From: Phascolomyces articulosus
Lineage: Eukaryota; Mucoromycota; Mucoromycetes; Mucorales; Lichtheimiaceae
Direction: 5' to 3'
Assembly (NCBI GenBank): GCA_025677815.1
Contig: JAIXMP010000032.1
Coordinates: 372,001-436,000, forward strand
DNA: 64,000 nt
The position numbers and the translations under genes are program-made. Every line of letters begins with the position of its first letter. Positions within the stretch are counted from its first letter, which is position 1. The notes beneath the pieces are model-generated. The model made no database searches and had not been told where the DNA came from. It worked only from the letters and a program-made list of their open reading frames with translations. Shown one piece after another: positions 24,098-37,400 of this stretch.

Positions 24098-25767
24098 ATG
24101 AAACGGTCACACACCGATGACAGTAATCATAGTGATGATCGATACCCCAAAGTAAAACTTTCACATAATGGATCAGCCGATAGCGCGTCGCCGTCTTCAT
24201 TATCAGCTTCACCTGCTTATGGTCGATTTACACCTAATTATAATTCACAAAGTGGACGACGACGATTTGTTGGATCTTCAAGGATTACAGATTATCAATT
24301 GAATCAAAAATTAGGTGAAGGTACATTTGGGTATGCCTCTTCTCCTTTTTTTTAATATATATTTTGATGAATTAATCTAGATTGGGTTACTATATAATAA
24401 AAAATGTCAAACTCATTTTTATTCTATTTGTTTGTTTTTTATTATTAAAAAAAAGTGAGGTACATAAAGGTATTCATAAAGCAACAGGTGCAGTTGTAGC
24501 GTTAAAACGTATTCTTATGCATAATGAAAGAGAAGGTGTAAGTATTTTTGAAAAGATGAAAAGGAGAGTTTGGGTATATATATATATATATGTAGAAGGA
24601 TGATGATAATAGAGTTTACCCTTTACTCACTCAAAAATATCTATAATCAATGATAGATTCCTATCACTGCAATACGCGAAATCAAGATTTTAAAACAACT
24701 ACATCATAAGAATATTGTACCATTGACGGATCTCGCAGTGGAACGAGGGGATCCAATAAAAAAAGAACAAGGGAGCATTTATATGGTGTTTCCTTACATG
24801 GATCATGACTTGGCGGGTCTCTTGGAAAATCCATCTGTACGGTTAACAACACCACAAATTAAAACCTATGTCAAACAATTATTAGAAGGTACTGCGTATC
24901 TTCATCATGTAAGTTTTATAAGGAAGGGGAGAGGATTCAATAGAATAAAGAGGAAAAACTCATGTGTCTGTGTGGTATGATTGTATAGAACAAAATCTTA
25001 CATCGTGATATCAAAGGTAAATATAAATTGGAAAAATTCATGGAGGATGGATGTCGTTGAAGTATATTTATACTCACTATTTTTTTTTTTTGATTCATTA
25101 TCATAGCTGCGAATTTACTTATTAATAACGAAGGGATATTACAAATTGCGGATTTCGGGTTAGCGCGTGGTATTGAGGATGAAAATAAGGAATATACAAG
25201 TTGTGTTGTGACTCGATGGTACCGACCCCCAGAATTATTCCTTGGTGAACGACGTTATACTTCAGCCATTGATATGTGGGGTGTTGGGTAAAGTGACTTT
25301 TACATCAGAGTAAAATAGAGCGATTTTTGTATGTCGTATGAATTAGACACTTATCTCCCTTCTTTGTTTTTATCAATAGATGTATTGTAGGTGAATTATT
25401 AAGAGGAAGACCTATCTTACAAGGCACGGATGATACCGATCAATTACGACGTATCTTCCACCTCTGTGGCTCGCCGACACAAACAACAATGCCTGGATGG
25501 CAAAGTTTACCAGACACCAACAAATACCAATTTGATCCATCGCCTCGTCGTGTCAAAGAAGAATTTTCAAAATATGATCCTTTGGCAGCCGATTTATTAG
25601 ACAAGTTATTAGTACTTGATCATACCAAACGATTGACTGCCATGGATGCTCTGGATCATGATTACTTTTATACAAGTCCACCTCCTGCCAAACCTTCTGA
25701 ACTTCCTAAATATGAAGCATCGCATGAATATGATCGAAGACGGGCTCGTAGTAATAACCGTAGATAA
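24098..25767 (+). CDS. BUR1: Bur1/CDK9-type cyclin-dependent kinase
   Basis: Serine/threonine kinase that phosphorylates the RNA polymerase II C-terminal domain and elongation factors in the nucleus, with a cyclin T/Bur2-type partner. Six exons: 24098-24330, 24456-24537, 24657-24908, 24989-25016 (28 nt), 25107-25287 and 25380-25767, total 387 residues. Key sites: LGEGTFGEVHKG glycine loop, VALK Lys95, [12 protein letters not shown] (a PITAIRE variant of the CDK9 PITALRE helix), HRDIK Asp196, DFG Asp214, and the T-loop threonine in [10 protein letters not shown], Thr234. [19 protein letters not shown] is typical of fungal Bur1/Cdk9. Residues 1-65 are serine-rich and basic. It is shorter than yeast Bur1, lacking its long C-terminal tail. 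Confidence 0.95.
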
Positions 25768-26347
25768 TATAGCAATATTATGAATTATATATATAAAGAA
25801 AACTTCCCACACTTTGCCACCATTCATCATCCCACAGTTCTTGCATATAATAGTGACCCTTTTTTTTTGAAATGCAGTTACTCTTTTTGGAAAATAAAAC
25901 AATGGATTTATGTAACAACCTTTTTTTTCACTTCCCCCAAAACTCATTCTATTTTTCTCACATTTTTTTTGTAAAAGATGATAAATATTTAATGAGAAAT
26001 TATTATTATTAAAAAAATAGTTTTTATACAGAAGAAACGGGTATATTTTTTTTTACAAAATCAAATAGTATACTACAAAAAAAAAAGAAGAAAGAATTTG
26101 TAAAAAAAAAAGGAAGTAGAAAAAAGGAGGATAATGACATGATTGGAAAAAGAAAGAATATGTACGAAGAGAAGAAAGGGTGGTTTTTTTGTGAGGGTAG
26201 AAAAAGTAAAACAAATAATAATAAAAAATGATGAAAATGATGTTGTTGAAATGATGATGAATGGAAAATAAGAAGAATGAAACAATAAGAATAAAGAAGT
26301 AGTTTGGTAAATAGTATATATAAAAAATAAATAAAGATGTGTGTGAA
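25768..26347. other. Convergent intergenic region
   Basis: 580 bp of 3' sequence between BUR1 and the methyltransferase, very A/T-rich with long purine strings on the plus strand at 26070-26300. No gene is supported. Confidence 0.5.
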
Positions 26348-28209
26348 TTATAATTTCTGTGCATAAGCATGATGAAGATTCATAAAAGCCCAATGTGTTT
26401 CGAATTCTTCTTCCACTCGTTCCAACATGGCTTTCATACGACGGTCTGTCCAAGGATCATAATCATTTTGTTCTCTAGCATGCACTGTTTCAATCAAATC
26501 ACGTAGGTCATTTAAAAAGATAGTACCAATTCTACCTCCCCATAATCCTAAAGGTAATGACGTATATTTTGCATGGTATGCATCTCCATGCTTTTGATGC
26601 ATTTGTTCTACTAATTCATGGAAAAAGAACAAGTCTTGTAAATATCGTGCGAAATGAGGATCAAGAGACCGACTTTCCATCAATTGAATGACTAATAAAT
26701 AAATAAATATACATTCGTTAGTCATCTTAACTTCAATAATGAATGATTCATATTGATAAAAAAAATGCTTACCTTGAGTGTTTAACATGTGTGTCATTGG
26801 ACCTACCGCAGGACTACCATAAATCCGCATGTCCAATTCCATCATTTCAACATAACCACCGGGACGACAAATACGCCAACATTCTTGAACAATTTCACGA
26901 TAATGATCAGGATTATAAGAAAAGATCAAAAATCGACCATAGATAAAATCAAATTGATTATCAGGTAACTTTTGAAGATCATGAAGAATCCCATGCGTTG
27001 ATTTAAGAAAACGAAAATTACGAGGTACAGCTCGATTGGGATCTAATACATCGCGATCATCCATGCCTAATACCCAACTATGTTTATATTTGGTGGCCAT
27101 ATCCATACTCCATGATCCATCACCACATCTATTATAATAATTTAGTTATTATACATATCTATCTCGTGTGCTTTATATTTCATGCATATATTTAAATACA
27201 TATCTATTTTAAAGTAAACAATAATATAAATAATATAAAATAAAATAAGCCCTTACCCAATATGCAAAATGTTTGGTTTCTTGGATGTATCAGCCAAATC
27301 CATCGGGCTACAAAATAATCCATCCAGTGCCAACTTGATCAGCTCTTGTCGTATAATCATGCGATCAGCGCGTGGCCAGTCGGTATCTTTGGGTACCGCA
27401 GTTGCTGTTGCTTTTGTTTTGGATGCACTAGGAGGCGGGGAAGGTGGCGCTGTAGGTGGTCTCTGTTTTTGTTGTTGTTGAAATTCAATATCGCAAGATA
27501 ATCGAGGCCTTGGTTCATCTCGACTCATTCGTGTATTAGGTGTTGGTAATGAAAATACGGAAGCTGGTCTTGATGTTGAAAAAGAAGCATGTTTATAACT
27601 TTCGGGAAAACTCGTGTCGAGCCGTCCATTGACACTACTGGTAGTAGTTGTATCACCGCGTCCCATGGCCAGAGCAGCAGCATCATCTATACGAAAACTC
27701 ACAGTGGATGAAGGTCGTCGTCTGCCATGTCGAAATTGATAATAAGAAGAAGAATCAGAGGAACCTGCTGAACTAGAATAGAGTGTATCATCCATTGTTC
27801 CTGCCATGGATAATGTAATGGAAGGTCGAGGTACATTAATAGGTTGAGTAGGTGGTGAGTGTGTAGTCGTCGTCGTCGTCGTCGTCGTCGTCGTTATAGT
27901 ATAAGGTTCATCTGTATCGGCATCATGATCATTTAATCCAAATTCAATCGATACTCGACTATCATCCAAAGGATGTTGTGGTATGGTTGTAGTTGGAGTA
28001 GTTGAAGAAGAAGGATGTTGAGATGATGATGTTGTAGCTGGTTGTAATGGTGGAGAAGGAGGTGCAGTAGTTGTTGGAGTTATAATTTGTGGAGAAGAAG
28101 AAGAAACGACACTACTAAGATCATCACCACTACTACTACTTCGACGAGCAAGTTGAGAAATCCATGAAAATAATCGAGAAGGTGGTCTGTTTTTTTGTGT
28201 AAATGTCAT
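26348..28209 (-). CDS. SAM-dependent methyltransferase with low-complexity N-terminus
   Basis: Three exons, 28209-27257, 27128-26773 and 26691-26348, give 550 residues. The C-terminal half is a class I methyltransferase: motif I ILHIGCGDGSWSMDMA spans the first intron, MDDRD follows as motif II, then FDFIYGRFLIFS and ECWRICRPGGYVEMMELD. This layout is shared by fungal TAM/LaeA-like methyltransferases; the substrate is unknown. The N-terminal 270 residues are proline-, serine- and threonine-rich and include a run of ten Thr encoded by a (GTC)n repeat at about 27865-27894. The start is chosen at MTFTQKNRPP. An upstream in-frame ATG at 28320 would add 37 residues, but that stretch is pyrimidine-rich and looks like leader. 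Confidence 0.82.
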
Positions 28210-28320
28210 CGCATACAAGGATGCGGAAGAAACAGGAGAAAGGGAAAAAAAAAGGGGTTTGTTCTTTGTTGCCAGGCAAACCACTTTTTTTTTTTCAAAA
28301 ACCATTTCAAACTCAACCAT

Positions 28321-30313
28321 TATTTTCCTTTTATAGTAATGCTCAGCTCTTTCTCACTGTCCCTTCCCTCCCCCAAATTTCTTTATTATCCCCCCCACCT
28401 TATTATATATAAAAAGCTTATACAATAATAAATTATATAATAAGATAGATGTTGATGATTAAGAGATAAATATTATATGTAAACGATAACTTAAATAGTT
28501 ATATAGATTGGTTACCATGACAACAAGAACAATTATAATATTTTATTTAATTATAAACTGTACAGTTCTTCTTCCCCACGGCTTTTGTATATTAAGTGCA
28601 ATCGTCGTCATAGTTACCAATAAACTCAGACTTCTTTTTTTTTTAGTTGTGCTATAAGGAAAAGGTAACGAATTGTTTCTCTTTCTATACCACACGTTTT
28701 ATTTTATTTTATTTTATTTTTTCCAACAGATTCCCACACTTATGCAATGTGTTTAAAATGAAAATGTTAAAATGTAAATGTAGTTGATCTTTATGGGATA
28801 TGTATATAAATTACACACGCCACTTGTATATATAGATGGATAGATAGATATAAGATAGGATTATTTTTAACAATAGGGGATATAGACAAATTGAGTGTAG
28901 TTTTTGTTACATGAGAAAAAAAAAGAAACCAAGCCCTTTTGACATTCATCCCTCTAAATGTAAGTAGTGATATTATGTTACGTATGTGGAGTAAGACGGA
29001 GGAGGTCAAAAGATATAAAAAGGAATGTTGTACAAAAACCAATCCATGATTAGAAAATTTCTTGGATGTTACAATTATATCGTCATATTTTATTTAAGGA
29101 TTTCAACCATATGAACTGATACCTCTTCAATTTCTTCTTCTTCTTTCTTATTCTTCTTACTAAACACCGATATAATATGAAGGCATGTATATTAGTCAAC
29201 GTCATCCATATTATTATTATATATTTTATGAAAAAGAAGTGAATGAGTCATTTAAAATAAAAATGGTAAACATGTATTCTTTTTAACTAATAAACAAAAT
29301 CCGAATTCATTGATCGATTTGTACTACATTTTCAACCTTAAAAAAATATTATAACTTACCACTAAAATACAAGTCAAATGTATAATATTCACACCCATCA
29401 CCATCATCATCGTCATCATCTACATCATTCCATCATTCGTATTAGTTTGATGTAAATGATACGATAATAATTATTACAAGTTCCTTTTCTTCTCATTATA
29501 AAAAAAAATAGTCAACGGAGCTTCTTTACAGGTTATTAATAAAACATTTTATTTTTATTCATCCGAAACTAATAATTAATAAACGAATTTTTTTTCTTCA
29601 ATTAAACAATTAGTGTGTCGCTTGATGAAAAAAAAGAAAAATATTCATTCCGAGGAAGATGATGAGGAGTATTTAGGGTTGTAGACTTATGCATAAACGT
29701 AAAGTTATAGTAGTATATATAATAACCCATATAAATAAAATAAAATAAACGAGTGGATTACTGATCGTGAGAAAACAACAACTTAGAAAAAAGAGATCCT
29801 AGATCTTGTTATCTTCTTGCAGAAATAAATCTTTTATCATAAACAAATAATTCCCATGCCCAAATATGTCTTGGGGGTGGAGGATGAAAGACTTTTTTTT
29901 TTTTCAAAACGCGTTTTTTTTTTTAATAAAAAAAATATTTCAAGGTGAACCCGAAAACTACCTACTTCTTTACGATACATCGGGTGTACATTCAGCCTTT
30001 TACAATCTTTTAACCGTTAGAAGATGACATGTGTTTATTATCAAATACGTTTTGAGAATTGACTTATCATTATTAATATAAATGTAAAAGATATATGCTT
30101 TATGGACATCACGATGATCGTCCTTCCATTGGTAGTTAGCAATCAATCAAATAATCTCTTAGACATACACTAAGAAAATTCACTATTCAACTTCGCTATG
30201 TAGCACAAGCCACCTTGAATTATCGGGTGCCAGGAATTAAAGGCCCCCCTTACCGAAAGTCTGTGTGCTGGAGTGGAAAAAAAAAGCAGAGACACACATA
30301 TTAATATATAATA
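28321..30313. other. Intergenic region
   Basis: About 2 kb between divergent genes. A possible terminal exon is visible on the minus strand at about 29169-29090 (SKKNKKEEEEIEEVSVHMV then EILK and a stop), but no upstream exon was found. On the plus strand 29944-30027 reads GEPENYLLLYDTSGVHSAFY, also without context. Remaining sequence is AT-rich. Confidence 0.35.
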
Positions 30314-30540
30314 ATGTCACAATCACTTTCAACATTACAACGATTAAAATTAATATACAAAGTCAATCGTTTCCCATGGAAGAAACATGTCATGGTGGGT
30401 TGGGATTTAGCTGGTAATGAATATTGGGAAATGCCTAATCCAAACCATCCCGGTATGTTTTAAATTTTCAACATTTATGCATCCATGAAAAACACACACG
30501 TTTGATACAATAAGAGCACTCTATTATTAACACGAATATT

Positions 30541-30572
<32 letters not shown>

Positions 30573-31237
30573 AAAGCCGGTCGATGGAAACGTTGGGTTC
30601 AAATGAAAGAAGGTGGAGATGATGTGGGTGTATTTGAAGAAAATAAATTACCAGGTAATAATAATAAAAGAAACAACATACTATCCCAGTGTTTATTGAT
30701 ATTATGATTTATATATTATTGAACATCAGTACAATGGCAAGCATGGTTAAGACACACACGTTATGAACCACCCGCTATTCAAGAATTGGTCAAAGAACAA
30801 CATCGTTTACAAAGACTTCAACAAAAAGTTCGACAACTTGAAATTGAAGCGGATGAAGAAAGAGTAATATAATTTTTTTAAAAAAAAAGATCCATCTTTA
30901 TATATGTATTTATAGATTCGAACCTTTTTTATTTTAACAAAACTTGTTTTTCAAATCATAGGAACGCCTTGCTGTTGCCGCTCTCAATGAAGTAAAACAA
31001 CAACAATCACTTAAAGTAGAGCAATCTCAAAAGATGGAAGAACAAGAGAAACCTAAAGAAGAAAAGAAAAAGGAAGAAACTGTCGCTGGTAAGAAATTGA
31101 TCTTATATAAGATATTTGGATGACTATTTATATTGACATGTCAATTGTTTTATATAGAAGGTTCTTTACCAGAAGGTCAAGGTGAAACATTTGTTCCCGG
31201 CTCATGGTCACCAACAGCTGCTACCCGTCGTCGTTAA
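30314..31237 (+). CDS. NDUFAF2: NDUFAF2/mimitin-like complex I assembly factor
   Basis: Predicted mitochondrial chaperone for assembly of NADH:ubiquinone oxidoreductase, related to the NDUFA12 (B17.2) subunit. Five exons, 30314-30452, 30577-30654, 30730-30863, 30962-31088 and 31158-31237, give 185 residues. Family features are GWDLAGNEYWEM near residues 28-40, GRWKRWVQM, and QWQAWLRHTRYEPP (the W-x-x-WLxxTR signature), followed by a charged coiled-coil and a lysine/glutamate-rich tail ending in WSPTAATRRR. NDUFAF2 is preferred over NDUFA12 because of the long charged C-terminal extension. The first intron carries an ATG/GAT triplet repeat that abuts its acceptor. Confidence 0.88.
30539..30572 (+). 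repeat. (ATG)n microsatellite in an intron
   Basis: About eleven uninterrupted ATG/GAT triplets just before the acceptor ATAAAG of the first intron of the NDUFAF2-like gene. It replaces the usual pyrimidine-rich tract there. Confidence 0.85.
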
Positions 31238-33593
31238 TATAATATATATCATCAAATTTTATACATACTGTACATTCGAAATTATTTACAAACTAATAAA
31301 AAATGATTTACCCAGCACGAAAACAGTAGCATGCAAAATTTCTTTTGTAACATAGAACCAATAGAGTATGAGATGCTGCATGCAAGTAATTTAGAAGCCA
31401 GGGAATCAGAAACCTTTTAGCAGCGAATTTAGATAACACAAATGACATGCATGAGTGATAATAAAGTTTACACATATTTATTATATAATATATTAATTAC
31501 ATGATCATATATTATCTAATGTACTTGGTTCATCTATCAGAATGAATCAAAAGGATCATCTATCTATATATTCCTATATCAGTTTATAGATTTTTGATAA
31601 AGCACATTATGTTCTCAATATCAATACATATATATCAATGAATCAAAATCAAATATCTTCTATACATTGTCAAATACCATTATTTTCGATTTTTTTTGGG
31701 GGTGGGGGTGGGAAGTATATAGAAGGATATTTATAGTTTGTTTGTTATAACGATCACCCTCCTATAAAAGTATACAATAAAACCAATGCCTCGGTTTTTT
31801 TTCTATAGTTATATAATGTCAAAATGACGACAGAATGGTTGCTACGCAGGTGCCACAAAAATAATGAAGCTTAGCAATAGATATAGTAAAGCTTCTAAAC
31901 TTCTCGATTCTTTCCCCCTTCCCAAGAATAAAATTGGTTATTCTCGATCCTTTTAGGTAACAAAAATATGCTTCGTTTTAATTACAAAAGTAGTATTTAG
32001 TTGGCATCACTATCTGTTATTATTCTTTTACGAAAATGAAAATGGATCATTCCAACACGATGGTGGGACAAGCTCATTTATAAAATAATTTGCTGAGCAA
32101 TTTATATATATGAAACGGTGGTATAAATATAATACATATTGATGAATATACCAATTCTCCATCAAATGCTTCTCATCCATTCTTTATATGGTGATACGTA
32201 TAAATATTTTAAATTTCGCCCAAAATATACAAACGTTGTGACCAGAGAAAAATTAATAATCATTATTTAGGTAAGTGAAATCCTGTTTGAATCCCCTTGT
32301 GAACACAATCATGACAAACCCTCCTAAAGAATTAAATTATAAGAAGTTATTGATAAGTACACTATTTAATTTTGATGTCAGTACATATATTTATACGAAG
32401 AAATCTCTTCTGTGATATATAGAATAGATTCCTACAGGAGAAAAAGACAATAGCTCTCAGTTAGATATGTAATATACTGCCAAAAATCAATAACGGACAT
32501 ATAGATAATAATAAGTAACGAAGTTTTTTCTCAATATCTCCAGGGTTCAAACGATATTCTATATTGGATTTGTTATATTAACGTTACGTATTAAAGAAAA
32601 TAAATAATTAATATTAAATTTACATGTATCAAAAAGATGTACAGCTGTTTGAAATATGGAATAAAAAGTATAATGGTATAATTCTTATATGTAATTCTTT
32701 TCTCTCTCTCTTTCTGCAAATCCCATCATTACAAGCTACTCGTCGTCAATTGTATAGCGACACCAACTTGTAAGAGAAGAAATTGTAATGATTGATAATA
32801 CATATTTAGAAAGTTTTTAACAACAAAGTATAAGTTAGGCAGATTTTTCATAAATGCACATGTATATACTTATAATTACAGTACCGGGCAGGGGTAATGA
32901 AGGCTACCATGGAAATATCACCACTCAATTATTCAAATCTATTACACAAGCCCTTCTACTGTTGATATATATCCGCCTAAAAAAGGGGTTTTTCTGTTAA
33001 TTCCGCATATCTTTATTTCTATTGTATAATCTTCCTCAAAGTACCACAAGGAGCCGACCATATGCCTATAGTAGGGGCAGGTTTTCCTCCCAAAGGGGGG
33101 TTTTTCAGCTAATTCTACATATAATTATTAATACATAACTCCACATCAAAGTACCGCAAGGAACCGACCATATGCCTATAGGCGCAGGTCAAGTCATTCT
33201 TCCACATTAATAAATATAAATTTTAACGTAGTAGGCGCAGGTCAATTTAGTCTTCCATTATATATTAAAATATAAATTTTAATTTATCTATCTATCTATC
33301 TATATAAATATATAAAGACTATATTCTATTTCTAATAACAATCATTTTACATAACCAAACGTATATTTCAATAAAAGATCCTTATTATAAGTCTTCAGCT
33401 TTTTTTTTAATATCTTCAATGCAAGGTGCTTTTTTTTTTTTGGCGCACCCAATTTTTTTTATTTTCAAAAGTCAGAAGCAGACAATCCAATCCTGTACAT
33501 ACCACGTCACACCGCGCTCGCTTAGAGCTGGGTCATATTTACTTTAAAACAACTTGTTTGATAGGACCATTCGAACAACAACGCTCACCTACA
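31238..33593. other. Intergenic region between NDUFAF2-like gene and COX4
   Basis: About 2.3 kb, AT-rich, with no gene supported. It contains the tandem repeat near 33.0-33.3 kb listed separately and a short TATC run at about 33283-33303. Confidence 0.45.
32972..33282 (+). repeat. Tandem duplication, unit about 110 bp
   Basis: CAAAGTACC and the 25 nt after it at 33037-33070 recur at 33147-33180 with two mismatches (offset 110). The preceding GGGGTTTTT(C) block at about 32983 recurs at about 33096. A shorter unit, GGCGCAGGTCAA...TCTTCCA followed by AAATATAAATTTTAA, occurs at about 33181-33226 and again at about 33233-33282. Non-coding. Confidence 0.75.
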
Positions 33594-34287
33594 ATGTTTC
33601 GATTAATAGCCACGCGCCGTACCACAGCATTGACCAAGGGTTTTTGCCGCAACTACACTACCAGTCTTCAACCTACCGCAAAGGAAGTTGCCCCTAGTGT
33701 CGCTCAAGCTCCTAACCGTGTTACTACATGGAGTCGAGATCAACGTCCCAAGGATGCTGCCATGGTGGGTCCTCGTTTCGAACAAATGGACCTTGCTGCT
33801 CAGGTAAATAGAAAAAAAAGCACCATTTTTAATTTCAATATTCGTTTGAAATAACTTTTTTTGCGCCATTATACTTAATGAACCTATATTTTTGGAATTA
33901 TATATAATTAGCCCGATGCAATGGCCGCTATTGAATTGATTGCCGAAGAACCCATTCGATTCTCCAATAAGCGTGTTGTTTCTTGCGATGGAGGTAAAGC
34001 CATTTTTTTTATTGTGGTAGTGAACTCGTCCTTTTTTATTATTATGGATTTGTTTATATTAAAATATAATATGTATATATAATTGTATATTAGGTGGTGG
34101 TGCTCTTGGTCACCCAAAGGTCTATATTAACTTGGATAAGCCTGGTGCTCACGCATGTGGTTACTGTAAGTGTATATCTTTTTTTATAACGAAATAGCGA
34201 GAAAGAGAGAGGATACGAGGTTATTAATTGATGGTATCAAAACCATTAGGCGGTATCCGTTTCCAAATGGAAGACCACCACCATTAG
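33594..34287 (+). CDS. COX4: Cytochrome c oxidase zinc-binding subunit (Cox4/COX5B family)
   Basis: Nuclear-encoded subunit of respiratory complex IV in the mitochondrial inner membrane. Four exons, 33594-33803, 33912-33993, 34094-34165 and 34250-34287, give 133 residues. The N-terminus [14 protein letters not shown] is a basic, hydroxylated mitochondrial presequence. The core has [36 protein letters not shown] and HACGYCGIRF, where the CGYC cysteines belong to the zinc site; the tail ends EDHHH. The last exon is only 38 nt. It was identified because the donor inside the second Cys codon of CGYC joins exactly to CATTAG|GCGGTATC; reading on to later acceptors would destroy the motif. Naming follows yeast Cox4, equal to mammalian COX5B. 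Confidence 0.95.
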
Positions 34288-34487
34288 ATTTTTTATACAA
34301 CAAAAAAAAAATGGCCAACTTATTGTTTACTACTATCAACAAAATCACAACAACAAATCCCCCTTTACATACACTCTCAAATACATACACAATCAAAAAA
34401 AAGAACCGAATAAATGTTTTCTTCTCTTTTTGTTATTAGATGATATTTGTCACAGGTTTATATATATTTATTTATTATTTTCAGATT

Positions 34488-37400
34488 TCAACAGTATCTT
34501 TCCATAGCACGTAACAATCGATCCATGACCAACGCTAATTCCAGCGAATATGTATACAACAATTCCTCTTCCTCTTCCTCTTCATCAATATCATGCGCAT
34601 GATCATCATCATCTTCATTCTCTGTCGTCGTTGCCATGGATTCAGTAACCAATACATTTTTTAACTTATTGCCATGATCATCCAATGCTGGGCATGATTT
34701 CAAATAGGCACGCATAGCATTCAAGAATGAAATAGGTCGTTGTGTATGAGTGAAACTATAATTATTTCGATTATTATCAGCGCCATTCATACCATGGATA
34801 TCAAGCTGGATGACATCTTGTTGTTGTTCAGGAGAAAGACGAAGATAAAGTACAAGTAGATCACCATAGATCACATTGCGTTGACGATCTTTTGGTTTTT
34901 GTGTTCCTCCGAATCCTCGAAACCAATAAAAATCTTTAGCAGATCCAAGTGGAATAAAGACGGAAGATCCATAATGAACCAATCGATCTTGTAAACATGA
35001 AAATAGGTCAAATAATAGAGGACTGATGCGATGGACTGTCATGAGACCCCCCGAGACGGTGCTTCCCATTATAGGTTCAATAGACCCTTGAGGAGGAAGA
35101 GACATGTCTCCTTCACTGGCAGTAGTCCATGGTATTACGTGAGATGCAATGTTGGGACCGTGTTTGGATGCTTCCAAAAAGTTGCGTGGTAATAATGATC
35201 CCAAGGTTGGTCGAATAATGATATCGGGATAATGGAATGAGAATACAGAAAGTAATCGTTGTTCAAAAGATCGATCATCTAGAGAGCCATTAAATGGAAT
35301 AATGTAAAAATTTTGAACCTCTGATAACTCTTATGCATGCACAATGGTATAAATAAAAAACGAACCTGGATCATCTCGAAGAGCAATTAATCCTCCAGAT
35401 TGACTTGCTCCCACTGCTATCTGATTATTGATAAAAACGGAATGATGTACTGTTCGGGCTGTTGTATCACTATATAAAATATATATTTGGTATGAGCAAA
35501 AGAAAAAAAGTATCTAATAATTCAACCACCTAGAACAAATTATATACCTTTTCCAGAAATCAAGTTTTCGTTCCTCTTCATTATAAGTATAGAATGAAAT
35601 TGAATCGTTTTGGCAAGTAACACAAATCTTGTCATCATTAACATGAATTGAAGTAATCAAAAATCGAAGTGCTTTTCTGGTTATTTCCACAAGTCTAAGG
35701 GATAACAAGACCTCTAGGTTTAGAACTTTTTCCTTGCTAACTATTTTTTTGTTATTGAATCTATATTTCACTTACTTTCCCTGTCGAGGATCCAATTGGT
35801 ATAAATGAAGTACTGGACCAGCTGAAAACAAAAGCCTGTTTGTATATATAAAGTAAAGAACTATCATTATTTAATAAAATGCTGCATTTTTTCAAAATGG
35901 ATATGTTATGAAGGAATTCTATTGTTTTTTCATCAACTTACCCTGCTGGGTGAGGACATATAGCAAAAATGCCACCAGGGAAATGTTCTTGATTCCATAC
36001 AGCCCGTAATGTATAATGATTAAGACCTTCCGTTGGCGTTGTCAATGTAGGAGAAGGTGTATCGGTCGATGTATTGCGATCCGTTGATTTTAAACGATAC
36101 AACATCAAAACACCTCGTTCCGTTCCAATCTTTCTAATTCTTGATCTATTGCTCATATTCTTTTGTCCAATACCAAGACATATATATCGATAAGTGCGAT
36201 CCCGATGACCTACTGTCCATTCTGTTTGTTTTTCAAAAAAAAAAAAAGAGGACATATATACATTAGTGTATGTTGATTTGATACATATATAATTTAAATG
36301 GTCAAGAATTGGGCATTGTCTATATACCTGTCATGCAAAGAATTTCATCTGAATATCCAAAATCTCTAGGTGAGAGTAAAATCTTTTCTCGGGTTTGTGA
36401 TCCTGAACTATTAAAATATATAAAAAAAAAATACGAGATGAATCATTTTATATTTTATATATATTTGTTCGAATTCTTCATAATGTTTTATTTTTTTTAA
36501 AAAAAAAGAAACCTACATTGACAAATCAATAAGTCGCATAGTACTTTTAACAGATGAATCTTTCATTGCTGTTGTCACTACAAATGCACAATTGGCGGAT
36601 TTATCATAAAGAATTTTGTTTGGGGTCTTGATGCATATATAAAAAGTTAGACCAATGCAACATTATCTATTGCACACACAACAATAACACTGTATCATGA
36701 TCGATTTCTCTCCCCTCCTTTCATAGATCAATTTCACTCTCCAACACGATTTTAAAAATAACTCTTTCTTACCTCTCCAATGGGTATCTTTCGTGTACCA
36801 ATCAAACATTTCGATGACAAATGTAAAATATAAAAGTATCCATCCGAATTTACACCAATAACTGATTGGTCCTTTTGTTGGGGATCCATCAATGAAAGAG
36901 AAATAACAGATTCTATCGTGGATGAAAAGTTGGGTAATAGCACAGGTTCCACTTCAAGTAATTGTGGACAAATTGAATTGTATTTGATTCGCCATAAACG
37001 ATCGGATAATGCCAAAACAGAAATCTTTCTTGTTGTTGGCGTGGTAGTGGGAGTATTATTGTTACCGGTATCAAATTCCACTGCACATGTACCAATGTTT
37101 AAAACATCAGGCATTGCATCAGAAAGTCCAAGTTGTTGATTTGATGTGATTATTGGAAAACTTAGGATGGTACCTTGTCGTAATCCAATCAGGAGGAAAT
37201 ACTGTTGTTGTATCACTGCTTCCTCGTCTCCTTCATCGAATACCGTAGGCATTGATTCTTCTCCATACAACATAATAGCAGAGTGTGGAACAGCTCCAGT
37301 TTCCAAGCCCATAAAATCTGCCAATTTTCTTTCACATAATAATTGTGCCCCTTCACCTTGTAAGTTGTAAAAAAGTAAAGAAGGCTCATAGGTACCCACC

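Noticed and set aside
29944..30027. Plus-strand coding-like stretch GEPENYLLLYDTSGVHSAFY
   Set aside because: No start, no splice context and no family; too short to support a gene.
34440..34510. Alternative last exon of COX4 at TTATTAG|ATGATATTTG
   Set aside because: It would destroy the CGYCG zinc motif; the acceptor at 34249 restores the motif and an in-frame stop.
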